Source of the DNA: Acidobacteriota bacterium
Lineage (GTDB): Bacteria; Acidobacteriota; Holophagae; Thermotomaculales; Thermotomaculaceae
Direction of reading: 5' to 3'
DNA length: 10,045 nt
Assembly: GCA_027067895.1 (NCBI GenBank)
Contig: JAMOUY010000152.1
Coordinates: 1 to 10,045, forward strand
Every line of letters starts with the position of its first letter. Positions within the stretch are counted from its first letter, which is position 1. Shown one piece after another: positions 1 to 5,740 of this stretch. The position numbers and the translations under genes were made by a program. The notes under the pieces were generated by a model. The model did not search any database. It was not told where the DNA came from and saw only the letters and a program-made list of their open reading frames with translations.

Positions 1-1542
1 GCCGTCCGTATCAAGTTCGCCAAGGTATTTTTCAACCTTTTTAATCAATTCGGCATCGTGTGCCCTGTTTTTGTCAAGCCAGAAGATTGCGGGCATTCCG
101 CTAACCCTTGCCCTATGAACGGCAAGTTGAACCCAGTCTTTAATCGCAACATCTTTTGCCTGAAAGGCTCTCCAGATATCGTCCTTTTCAACCTTATGCT
201 CGGTTAAAACGTTTCCGCTTTCGTCAACAATTCTGAAAATTCCCTCTTCCGGAGCAAAGAATGTTTTGTCATGGGAACCGTATTCTTCCGCTTTCATTGC
301 CATTAAACCGATATTCTGGACAGTGCCTATGGTTGACCTGTCAAACTTGCCCTTTTCCTTGCAGTCTTCAACAATCTCTTTGTACATTGTTGCGTATGTT
401 CTGTCGGGAATCATAGCCTTGGTGTCTTTCAAATCCCCGTTTTTGTCCCACATTCTTCCGCCTTCCCTGATTACGACAGGCATTGAGGCGTCAACAATTA
501 TAAGGTTTGGCGCGTGAAGGTTTGTAATACCCTTGTCTGAATCAACCATTGCAAGGTCTGGATTCTTTTCGTAAACTTCTTCAATCGCCTTTTTAATCTC
601 TTCCTGCTTTTCTTCGGGAAGTTTTTCAATCTTTTTGTAAAGGTCAACAAGCCCGTTGTTGGGGTTAACGCCTATTTCCTTAAACTCTTTGTCAAACTTT
701 TCAAAAACATCTTTGAAAAATGTTTTAACCGCATAACCGAAAATAGGCGGGTCAGAAACCTTCATCATTGTCGCTTTAAGATGAAGGGAAAGAAGTTGGT
801 CTTTGTCCTTAGCGTCCTTTATGTTTTCTTCAAAGTATTTTTTCAACTCTTCAACACTCATAAATGTTGAACTTAAAACCTCTCCTTCAAGAAGTTTCAA
901 CTCTTTTAACACCTTTGCGTTTCCGTCTTTGCCCACAAACTCAATTCTTACAGTCTGCTCTTTATCGGAAGTAAAAGATTTTTCGTTTTCAAAGAAGTCC
1001 CCTTTATTCATGTGGGCAACTTCCGCTTTGGAATTTGCGCTCCAATCTTTAAGAGGCAAACCAGCCGCTTTGGGGTTTTTCTTAACGTATTCTTTCAAAG
1101 CCTTTGGCGCCCTTCTGTCGGAATTACCCTGCCTTAAAACCGGGTTTACGGCACTTCCCAAACATTTTGCATATCTTTCCTGAATCTTTTTTTCTTCTTC
1201 CGTTTTAGGCTCTTCCGGATAATCGGGCACCTTGTATCCCTTTTTCTGCAACTCTTCAATAGCCTCTTTCAACTGCACAACGGAAGCGCTTATGTTCGGA
1301 AGTTTTATAATCTTTGTTCCGGGCTTTTCAACCAATTCCCCCAATTCAGCCAAATCGTCGGGAACCCTCTGGGATTCTTCAAGGTAATCCGGGAATGTTG
1401 CAAGTATTCTTCCAGCAAGGGAAATATCCTTTAAATCAACCTCAATTCCGCCCTTTTTCAAAAAGCCCCTAACAACAGGCAACAGCGCAAACGTTGCAAG
1501 ATAGGGAGCCTCGTCGGTTTTTGTCCAGATAATCTTATTCAC
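1..1542 (-). CDS. icd: Monomeric NADP+-dependent isocitrate dehydrogenase, C-terminus cut off by window edge
   Basis: Oxidatively decarboxylates isocitrate to 2-oxoglutarate with NADP+ in the cytoplasm (TCA cycle, NADPH supply). The 514 residues visible match the large single-chain family (usually about 740 residues), not the short dimeric enzyme. Family blocks seen: TKTDEAP (8-14), DISLAGRI (39-46), LPNISAS (81-87), [18 protein letters not shown] (129-146), ATMMKVSDP (257-265), VDASMP (350-355) and [12 protein letters not shown] (417-428). From memory of the Azotobacter/Corynebacterium enzymes, Ser130, Asn133, Lys261, Asp351 and Tyr421 align with the known substrate, metal and catalytic residues (Ser132, Asn135, Lys255, Asp350, Tyr420). 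Roughly the last 225 residues, including later metal and NADP+ contacts, lie beyond base 1. The start is GTG at 1542-1540, five bases after a perfect AGGAGG (1548-1553); no ATG is nearby. The gene has its own 146-base leader and is probably transcribed alone. Confidence 0.96.
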   Translation of the reverse strand, partial: MNKIIWTKTDEAPYLATFALLPVVRGFLKKGGIEVDLKDISLAGRILATFPDYLEESQRVPDDLAELGELVEKPGTKIIKLPNISASVVQLKEAIEELQKKGYKVPDYPEEPKTEEEKKIQERYAKCLGSAVNPVLRQGNSDRRAPKALKEYVKKNPKAAGLPLKDWSANSKAEVAHMNKGDFFENEKSFTSDKEQTVRIEFVGKDGNAKVLKELKLLEGEVLSSTFMSVEELKKYFEENIKDAKDKDQLLSLHLKATMMKVSDPPIFGYAVKTFFKDVFEKFDKEFKEIGVNPNNGLVDLYKKIEKLPEEKQEEIKKAIEEVYEKNPDLAMVDSDKGITNLHAPNLIIVDASMPVVIREGGRMWDKNGDLKDTKAMIPDRTYATMYKEIVEDCKEKGKFDRSTIGTVQNIGLMAMKAEEYGSHDKTFFAPEEGIFRIVDESGNVLTEHKVEKDDIWRAFQAKDVAIKDWVQLAVHRARVSGMPAIFWLDKNRAHDAELIKKVEKYLGELDTDG

Positions 1543-1617
1543 TTATCCCTCCTAATTTGAAATTCTTTTTTTATTTAACGAAGTTTAAGCGCACTTCAAT
1601 TTTTTTCAATCTTAAAT

Positions 1618-1646
1618 ATCTTACTACAAAAAAAATCAATAATGAA
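1618..1646 (-). promoter_or_regulatory. Candidate sigma70-type promoter for icd
   Basis: On the minus strand TTCATT (1641-1646) lies 17 bases before TAAGAT (1618-1623). The -10 matches five of six consensus bases, the -35 only three. It sits about 75 bases ahead of the GTG start in a very AT-rich spacer, where chance matches are common. Confidence 0.3.
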
Positions 1647-1681
1647 CAACAATTCACTAATATTTTTGTAAAAATTAAAAG

Positions 1682-1731
1682 AAAAAAATCAAAACAGCCA
1701 CCTTTGCGGAATAAACAGTTTTTCAAAGGTG
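1682..1731 (-). terminator. Possible terminator built from the last codons of the dNTPase gene
   Basis: In minus-strand RNA, CACCUUUG (1724-1731) pairs perfectly with CAAAGGUG (1699-1706) around a 17-base loop. A broken U tract follows: UUUU, then GA, then seven U (1682-1688). The stem lies inside the final coding part of the dNTPase gene and the U run starts right after its TGA stop. The large loop and the roughly ten-base gap between stem and the main U run make it weaker than a typical intrinsic terminator, so some read-through into icd is possible. Confidence 0.35.
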
Positions 1732-2732
1732 TTTATGGCAAACGTGTCGGTCATACCCGCAATAAAATCGGCAACAATTCTGTCTATGGGGTCGTTTCTT
1801 TTAAAGTAAAAGTCCGGGATTTTTTCAGTATGCTTGGTAAAATATTCAAAAAGAAATTCAAGCACCCTCTCGGATTTGACAAATTCCCTTTTTACCTTCT
1901 GGTTTGAGTATATGTTGTCGTACATGTAATCCTTAAAAATCAAAAAAGCCTCTTTTATTTCGGGGCTCATTCCCACTTCTTTATAGTCGTTTTCAATCGT
2001 ATGGAAAATTATGTCCTTAACAAGGGTGTCAATTCTTTCCCTTGTGGAATTTCCTATTCTGTTTCTAACAATTTCGGGCAAATCGCTGTTTTTCACAACA
2101 AAAGCCCTGACTGCGTCGTCAAAATCATGGTTTAAATAGGCAACCATGTCCGAAATTCTTACAACCCTTGCCTCATAAGTCAGAATATTCAGGCTTTTTC
2201 CTTCAAGGTCTCCGCTTCTTCCCTTTGAATGCTTCCCTATTCCGTCAATAACTTCTTCGGTGAGGTTTAATCCTTCACCTTTTTTTTCAAGGAATTTTAC
2301 AACCCTTATGCTTTGAAGGTAATGCTTAAAACCCCCCTCAACAAGTTTGTCCAAAACGCTTTCCCCCGCATGGCCGAAGGGGGTATGTCCCAAATCGTGC
2401 CCCAAAGCAATGGCTTCGGTTAAGTCTTCGTTTAACCTCAAAGCCCTCGCAATTGTCCTTGCTATTTGGGAAACTTCCAAAGTATGGGTAAGCCTCGTTC
2501 TGTAATGGTCTCCCAAGGGAGCAAGGAAAACTTGCGTTTTATGTTTAAGCCTTCTGAAAGACTTTGAGTGAATAATTCTGTCCCTGTCCCTTTGAAAACA
2601 CGTTCTTACCGAGCATTCCTCTTCACGTCTTTCCCTTCCCCTGCTTTTTGAAGACAGTGCGGCAAATGGGGAAAGTATCTTTTCCTCAATATCTTGGTAT
2701 TTTTCCCTTAAAGTCTTGGTCATTTCAGACAA
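1689..2732 (-). CDS. dgt: Deoxyguanosinetriphosphate triphosphohydrolase-like protein (HD-domain dNTPase)
   Basis: Hydrolyses dNTPs to deoxynucleoside plus triphosphate, helping set dNTP pools; cytoplasmic and metal-dependent. The 347 residues fit the shorter dGTPase-like subfamily rather than the roughly 505-residue E. coli Dgt. Visible motifs: RDRDRIIHSKSFRRLKHKTQVF (48-69), RTRLTHTLEV (78-87), the HD core GHDLGHTPFGHAGE (111-124), GLNLT (154-158) and RISDMVAYLNHD (192-203). Likely metal ligands are His83, His112, Asp113 and Asp195. It follows the symporter gene in the same direction. The listed start is TTG at 2732, overlapping the symporter's end by eight bases and four bases after GGGAG; ATG at 2723 (three residues later, one base past the symporter stop) is the alternative, but its spacing from GGGAG is 13. 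Either way translation looks coupled. The preferred dNTP and any activator cannot be read from the sequence. Confidence 0.93.
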   Translation of the reverse strand: MSEMTKTLREKYQDIEEKILSPFAALSSKSRGRERREEECSVRTCFQRDRDRIIHSKSFRRLKHKTQVFLAPLGDHYRTRLTHTLEVSQIARTIARALRLNEDLTEAIALGHDLGHTPFGHAGESVLDKLVEGGFKHYLQSIRVVKFLEKKGEGLNLTEEVIDGIGKHSKGRSGDLEGKSLNILTYEARVVRISDMVAYLNHDFDDAVRAFVVKNSDLPEIVRNRIGNSTRERIDTLVKDIIFHTIENDYKEVGMSPEIKEAFLIFKDYMYDNIYSNQKVKREFVKSERVLEFLFEYFTKHTEKIPDFYFKRNDPIDRIVADFIAGMTDTFAINTFEKLFIPQRWLF

Positions 2733-4227
2733 CCAACTCCCTTTCCTCTTTTCCCGTCAACCTTGAAACAATCATTCCCGCAATCAAGGAAAGAAAAAAT
2801 CCCGGTATAAGTTCGTAAAGCGAGCCGCTTAAAGCGGGAATGTTTTTCCAAACAATTACAACAACGGGGCCCACTATGAGATTTGCAAGCGCTCCCCATT
2901 TGTTAAACCTTTTATCGTAAAGCAAAAGAAGGACAAGTGGCGAAAACGCCGCTCCCAATGCCCCCCATGCATATAACACAAAGGAGTAAATAACCTTTAC
3001 ATCGTTTAAGGCTATAACAAGGGCTATTAAAGTCATTGCAACAATGACAAGCCTTGTGATTATTACAAGTTTCTTTCTGTCAATTTCCTTGTCCTTTAAT
3101 TTCAGCCACAAATCGTTTACAAGAGACGTTGCCGCATACATCAATTGGGAATCCGCAGTTGACATAATTGCCGCCGTTATTGCCGACAGAACAATGCCTG
3201 CAAGAACGGGGTGCAAATAGGTTGCGGTAAATTTAGGCAATGCGTGTTCAGGGTCTGGCAATTCGGGGAAAAGCGCCCTTGCGGCAATTCCAAGAGAAAC
3301 GGAACCGAAAAGAACAAATATTCCCCACAGTGTGGCAATCATTCCGGATTTCTTTCCCTCTTCTTCGTCTTTCACCGTAATATACCTGACAACAACATGG
3401 GGCATTCCCTGATAACCAAGCCCAATTCCCAACTGTCCCAAAATAAAGCCTATGCTTCCCCAAAGGCCTGCGCCCTTTAAAGTCCAAAAAGTGTCAATAT
3501 TTGCGGCATGCAAAGCGGAAACTATATTTGCAATTCCACCTGCCTGAAATACCGCATAAATCGGAAGAATTACAAGAATGAAAACCATTAAAAATCCCTG
3601 CAAAGCGTCTGTCCAGCACACTGCGGCATAACCGCCCATTAAAATGTATGCGCCGATAATTCCTGCGCCGATTATTACACCAAGGGTGTATTCCGAAACG
3701 GTAAACGAATTTCCCACAAAGTTTTGAATAGAGGAAATTATATTCGGGGGAATTATCTGCATACCCTGAAATGTTTTCCCGGCACCAACAAACTGGGAAA
3801 CAACATAGGCACCCATAAAGAAAACAATAATCAAACTTCCGATAACTCTCAAAACCTTTTTTCTGTCTCCCAAAGCATCTTCAATCATGTCTGCAAGAGT
3901 AAGCGAGTTTAACCTACCGGACAATCTTCTTACAGGCACAATTACAAAAAGCCAGTTTACGGCAAAGCCTAAAACGCATCCGATTGCCGCCCAGTATGCG
4001 GCAAGCCCCATTTTATAGCCAAGTCCCGAAAGCCCAAGCATTACCCATGCGCTTTCGGAAGATGCGGAAGCAGACAAAGCGGTAACAATTGCTCCCAACG
4101 ATTTGCCTGCGGCAACAAAATCCTCGTAGGATTTGGAAAATTTTTTATCTCCCCAATACCCGATAAAAAGCAAAGCTATCAAATAAATAACAAAGGTTAT
4201 AAAAACCGCTCCTCCGTGAACTCCCAT
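2725..4227 (-). CDS. putP: Na+/solute symporter of the SSS family, PutP-like
   Basis: Inner-membrane carrier that takes up a small organic solute with Na+; proline is the best guess. The 500 residues give about 13 hydrophobic segments (near 6-24, 44-66, 73-98, 126-148, 180-198, 208-228, 255-275, 296-318, 340-360, 387-407, 411-436, 443-460 and 471-489), the usual SSS fold. PutP-like landmarks: GKSLGAIVTALSA (41-53), GGYAAVCWTDALQGFLM (198-214), GLGYQGMPHVVVRY (269-282), AAIMSTADSQLM (352-363), YAWGALGAAFSP (419-430) and YELIPGFF (471-478). Ser356-Thr357 match the PutP Ser340-Thr341 pair used for Na+. The first Na+ motif differs: PutP Asp55 aligns with Ser57 here, with Glu58 next to it. ATG at 4227 follows GGAGG (4232-4236). 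It is the first gene of a pair with the dNTPase. Other SSS substrates (pantothenate, other amino acids, carboxylates) are not excluded. Confidence 0.9.
   Translation of the reverse strand: MGVHGGAVFITFVIYLIALLFIGYWGDKKFSKSYEDFVAAGKSLGAIVTALSASASSESAWVMLGLSGLGYKMGLAAYWAAIGCVLGFAVNWLFVIVPVRRLSGRLNSLTLADMIEDALGDRKKVLRVIGSLIIVFFMGAYVVSQFVGAGKTFQGMQIIPPNIISSIQNFVGNSFTVSEYTLGVIIGAGIIGAYILMGGYAAVCWTDALQGFLMVFILVILPIYAVFQAGGIANIVSALHAANIDTFWTLKGAGLWGSIGFILGQLGIGLGYQGMPHVVVRYITVKDEEEGKKSGMIATLWGIFVLFGSVSLGIAARALFPELPDPEHALPKFTATYLHPVLAGIVLSAITAAIMSTADSQLMYAATSLVNDLWLKLKDKEIDRKKLVIITRLVIVAMTLIALVIALNDVKVIYSFVLYAWGALGAAFSPLVLLLLYDKRFNKWGALANLIVGPVVVIVWKNIPALSGSLYELIPGFFLSLIAGMIVSRLTGKEERELVV
2737..2748 (-). 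promoter_or_regulatory. Ribosome binding site bearing on the dNTPase start
   Basis: The minus strand reads GAGGAAAGGGAG, a doubled purine-rich site inside the last symporter codons. GGGAG (2737-2741) is four bases from TTG 2732 and 13 from ATG 2723, which favours the TTG start slightly. Neither choice is decisive. Confidence 0.45.
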
Positions 4228-4252
4228 ATTCCCTCCGAAAAGTAAAATTTTG

Positions 4253-4280
4253 ATTTTATTTTATCACAAAAAAATACCAA
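4253..4280 (-). promoter_or_regulatory. Candidate promoter for the symporter-dNTPase unit
   Basis: On the minus strand TTGGTA (4275-4280) lies 16 bases before TAAAAT (4253-4258). The -35 matches four and the -10 five of six consensus bases. Transcription would begin near 4246, giving a leader of about 20 bases that holds the GGAGG site. Confidence 0.45.
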
Positions 4281-4399
4281 TTTACTGAATTCATAAGGGA
4301 TTACGGCAACAAATTTGACAATTGACACCATGTTAACCCACCTGAAAAAATTAAGATTTTTGCTTTTTTGAAAAATTTTAAAAAAATGTAAAAAATTCT

Positions 4400-4440
4400 C
4401 TTGCAAAAAGTTTATTTTTGAGTAAAATATTGTTTGCGAG
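4400..4440. repeat. Imperfect inverted repeat bracketing the operon promoter; candidate operator
   Basis: CTTGCAAA (4400-4407) and TTTGCGAG (4433-4440) are inverted copies matching at seven of eight positions. Their centres are 33 bases apart, close to three helical turns. The left arm covers the -35 hexamer and the right arm covers the expected transcription start, where a repressor could block polymerase. The arms are short and the region is AT-rich, so chance is a real alternative. Confidence 0.35.
4401..4428 (+). promoter_or_regulatory. Promoter of the regulator-peroxiredoxin-desulfoferrodoxin operon
   Basis: TTGCAA (4401-4406) is followed after 16 bases by TAAAAT (4423-4428), with four and five matches to the sigma70 hexamers. 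The expected start near 4435 leaves a leader of about 50 bases that ends in AAGGAGG (4475-4481) before the first ATG. Confidence 0.55.
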
Positions 4441-4486
4441 GAAAAAAATTTTTAATAAAAATAAATTATTGTTTAAGGAGGAAAAA

Positions 4487-4669
4487 ATGGCAGATTTAAA
4501 AGACGCAGTTTTAAAGGCAATGGAAGATGCAGGCAAACCTGTAAGGCCGGGAGACGTGGCAAAAATACTCAACGTTGACAGTAAAGAGGTTTCAAAGGCT
4601 ATTAAAGAATTGAAGCAAGAAGGCAAAGTTATTTCGCCAAAAAGGTGCTACTACGCACCTAACAAATAA
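4487..4669 (+). CDS. Small winged-helix DNA-binding protein, candidate redox regulator of the operon
   Basis: A 60-residue protein that is nearly all one winged helix-turn-helix. It has a first helix (2-14), the short second helix RPGDVAKIL (20-28), a recognition helix DSKEVSKAIKELKQEG (31-46) and a wing with KVISPKRCYYAP (47-58). It has no sensor or dimerisation domain. The one cysteine, Cys54, lies in the basic wing next to two tyrosines. Similar tiny winged-helix proteins are, as far as I recall, found in anaerobes near redox genes, but I know of no proven function. ATG at 4487 lies five bases after AAGGAGG (4475-4481); an upstream in-frame TTG at 4418 falls within the promoter and is rejected. 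It leads an operon, 17 bases before the peroxiredoxin, so control of its own operon is the likeliest role (inference). Peroxide or superoxide sensing through Cys54 is a hypothesis. Confidence 0.88.
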   Translation: MADLKDAVLKAMEDAGKPVRPGDVAKILNVDSKEVSKAIKELKQEGKVISPKRCYYAPNK

Positions 4670-4686
4670 TTTAAGGAGGTTTTATA

Positions 4687-5280
4687 ATGAGTTTAATAGG
4701 AAAACAAGCACCTGATTTTAAAGCAATGGCTGTAATGCCGGACAATACTTTTAAAGAAATTTCATTGAAGGATTATGAAGGAAAGTACGTGGTTTTATTC
4801 TTCTACCCGCTTGATTTTACATTTGTATGTCCGACAGAAATAATCGCTTTTGACCACAGGCTTGAAGAGTTTAAAAAGAGAAACGCGGAAGTTTTAGGCG
4901 TTTCAATTGATTCACAATTTACCCACCTTGCATGGAAAAACACTCCCGTTGAAAAGGGCGGAATAGGCAATATTCAGTATCCTTTAATTGCAGACGTATC
5001 AAAGCAGATTTCAAGAGACTACGACGTTTTGTTCAACGACAGCGTCGCTTTGAGAGGGCTTTTCATCATCGGCAAAGACGGAATTGTAAAACACTGCACA
5101 ATAAACTTCCTTGATTTCGGAAGAAATATTGACGAAGTTTTAAGAACGCTTGACGCAATTCAGTTTGTTGACGAGCACGGGGAAGCGTGTCCCGCAAACT
5201 GGAAACCGGGCAAACCGGGTATGAAACCTACTCCCGAGGGCGTGGCGGAATACCTTGCAAAACACGCTGACGAACTTTAA
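4687..5280 (+). CDS. 2-Cys peroxiredoxin (Prx1/AhpC subfamily)
   Basis: Reduces hydrogen peroxide, organic peroxides and possibly peroxynitrite in the cytoplasm. The 197 residues hold the full typical 2-Cys layout: the active site [14 protein letters not shown] (38-51) with Pro41, Thr45 and peroxidatic Cys48; [11 protein letters not shown] (73-83); Arg123; and the resolving Cys168 in HGEACPANW (164-172). GGIG (91-94) matches the GGLG loop of overoxidation-sensitive enzymes, but the C-terminus reads EYL (188-190) rather than the YF motif. A third cysteine, Cys137, is outside the usual pair. ATG at 4687 follows AAGGAGG with a seven-base gap. The gene is second in the operon and would consume the peroxide made by the superoxide reductase downstream. 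Its electron donor (thioredoxin, AhpF-like or rubredoxin-linked) is not encoded in the window. Confidence 0.96.
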   Translation: MSLIGKQAPDFKAMAVMPDNTFKEISLKDYEGKYVVLFFYPLDFTFVCPTEIIAFDHRLEEFKKRNAEVLGVSIDSQFTHLAWKNTPVEKGGIGNIQYPLIADVSKQISRDYDVLFNDSVALRGLFIIGKDGIVKHCTINFLDFGRNIDEVLRTLDAIQFVDEHGEACPANWKPGKPGMKPTPEGVAEYLAKHADEL

Positions 5281-5302
5281 ACAAAAGAAGAAGGAGGATA
5301 TT

Positions 5303-5677
5303 ATGAAAAGAGGAAACGTATATAAATGCGAAGTATGCGGAAACATTGTTGAAGTCTTGGTTGTAGGCGGCGGAACGCTTGTGTGCTGCGGACAGGATAT
5401 GAAACTTCTTGAAGAAAAAACCGCAGACAGTTCAACCGAAAAACACGTGCCTGTAATTGAAAAAATTGACGGCGGATACAGGGTTTACGTAGGCTCAACA
5501 TTGCATCCTATGGAAGAAAAACATTATATTGAATGGATTGAGTTAATTGCCGACGGGATTACCCACAGAGCATACCTTAAACCGGGGGACAAACCGGAAG
5601 CAATCTTTATGATTGGAGAAGCAAAGGAAGTTTCAGCCAGAGAGCACTGCAATCTTCACGGATTATGGAAGGCTTAA
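5303..5677 (+). CDS. dfx: Desulfoferrodoxin (two-iron superoxide reductase)
   Basis: Reduces superoxide to hydrogen peroxide without releasing oxygen (EC 1.15.1.2), the anaerobe's alternative to superoxide dismutase; cytoplasmic. The 124 residues match the family's usual length of about 125. The N-terminal desulforedoxin part binds Fe(Cys)4 (centre I) through Cys9, Cys12, Cys28 and Cys29. The catalytic centre II is formed by His48, His68, His74 and His119 with Cys116. Glu46-Lys47, just ahead of His48, correspond to the conserved Glu-Lys that assist catalysis. ATG at 5303 lies after AAGGAGG (5291-5297), 22 bases past the peroxiredoxin stop; an upstream TTG at 5255 would overlap the previous gene and lacks such a site. 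It is last in the operon, directly before a strong terminator. Rubredoxin, its usual donor, is not in the window. Confidence 0.97.
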   Translation: MKRGNVYKCEVCGNIVEVLVVGGGTLVCCGQDMKLLEEKTADSSTEKHVPVIEKIDGGYRVYVGSTLHPMEEKHYIEWIELIADGITHRAYLKPGDKPEAIFMIGEAKEVSAREHCNLHGLWKA

Positions 5678-5709
5678 CAGTCTTAACCTTCTAAACCCTC
5701 TCTAAGGAC

Positions 5710-5740
5710 AAGGGGCGCTTTATGCGTCCCTTATTTTTTT
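5710..5740 (+). terminator. Intrinsic terminator of the oxidative-stress operon, overlapping the kinase gene end
   Basis: AAGGGGCGC (5710-5718) pairs with GCGTCCCTT (5724-5732) in a nine-pair stem with one G-U and a five-base loop. ATTTTTTT (5733-5740) follows at once. It begins 32 bases after the desulfoferrodoxin stop. The right arm and T run are also the last codons of the kinase gene on the other strand. Read in that direction the stem forms but has no U tract, so it should stop only plus-strand transcription. Confidence 0.9.

Larger units (their letters stand above)
4228..4486. other. Divergent intergenic region between the symporter and the oxidative-stress operon
   Basis: This 259-base, AT-rich spacer carries back-to-back start regions. 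A symporter promoter lies near 4253-4280, and the operon promoter lies at 4401-4428 with a bracketing inverted repeat. The middle (4281-4399) has two TTGACA hexamers one base apart (4315-4320, 4322-4327) but no fitting -10 for either, and A/T runs without a stable hairpin. I see no gene or riboswitch-like structure here. Confidence 0.7.

Noticed and set aside
803..1183. Plus-strand open frame of 126 codons
   Set aside because: It lies wholly antisense to the well-conserved isocitrate dehydrogenase, and its translation resembles no family.
1..1542. Truncated or broken icd
   Set aside because: The reading frame is open to the window edge and conserved throughout; it is cut only by the window boundary.
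1580..1597. Short palindrome GAAGT-N8-ACTTC in the icd leader
   Set aside because: Five-base arms in AT-rich DNA are expected by chance, and the pairing does not extend.
4315..4327. Two tandem TTGACA hexamers as plus-strand -35 boxes
   Set aside because: No -10-like hexamer lies 16-18 bases downstream of either; the nearest (TAAGAT at 4352) is 24 bases from the second.
4418..4486. N-terminal extension of the small regulator by 23 residues from a TTG start
   Set aside because: It would begin inside the predicted promoter, has no ribosome binding site, and the extra residues are low-complexity Lys/Phe/Asn. ATG 4487 has a perfect AAGGAGG.
5255..5302. Upstream start of desulfoferrodoxin overlapping the peroxiredoxin end
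   Set aside because: The start would be TTG without a good ribosome binding site, and the family begins a few residues before the first Cys pair, as ATG 5303 gives.
5327..5389. Adjacent Cys28-Cys29 in desulfoferrodoxin as an anomaly
   Set aside because: Vicinal cysteines are the normal centre I ligand pattern of desulforedoxin domains.
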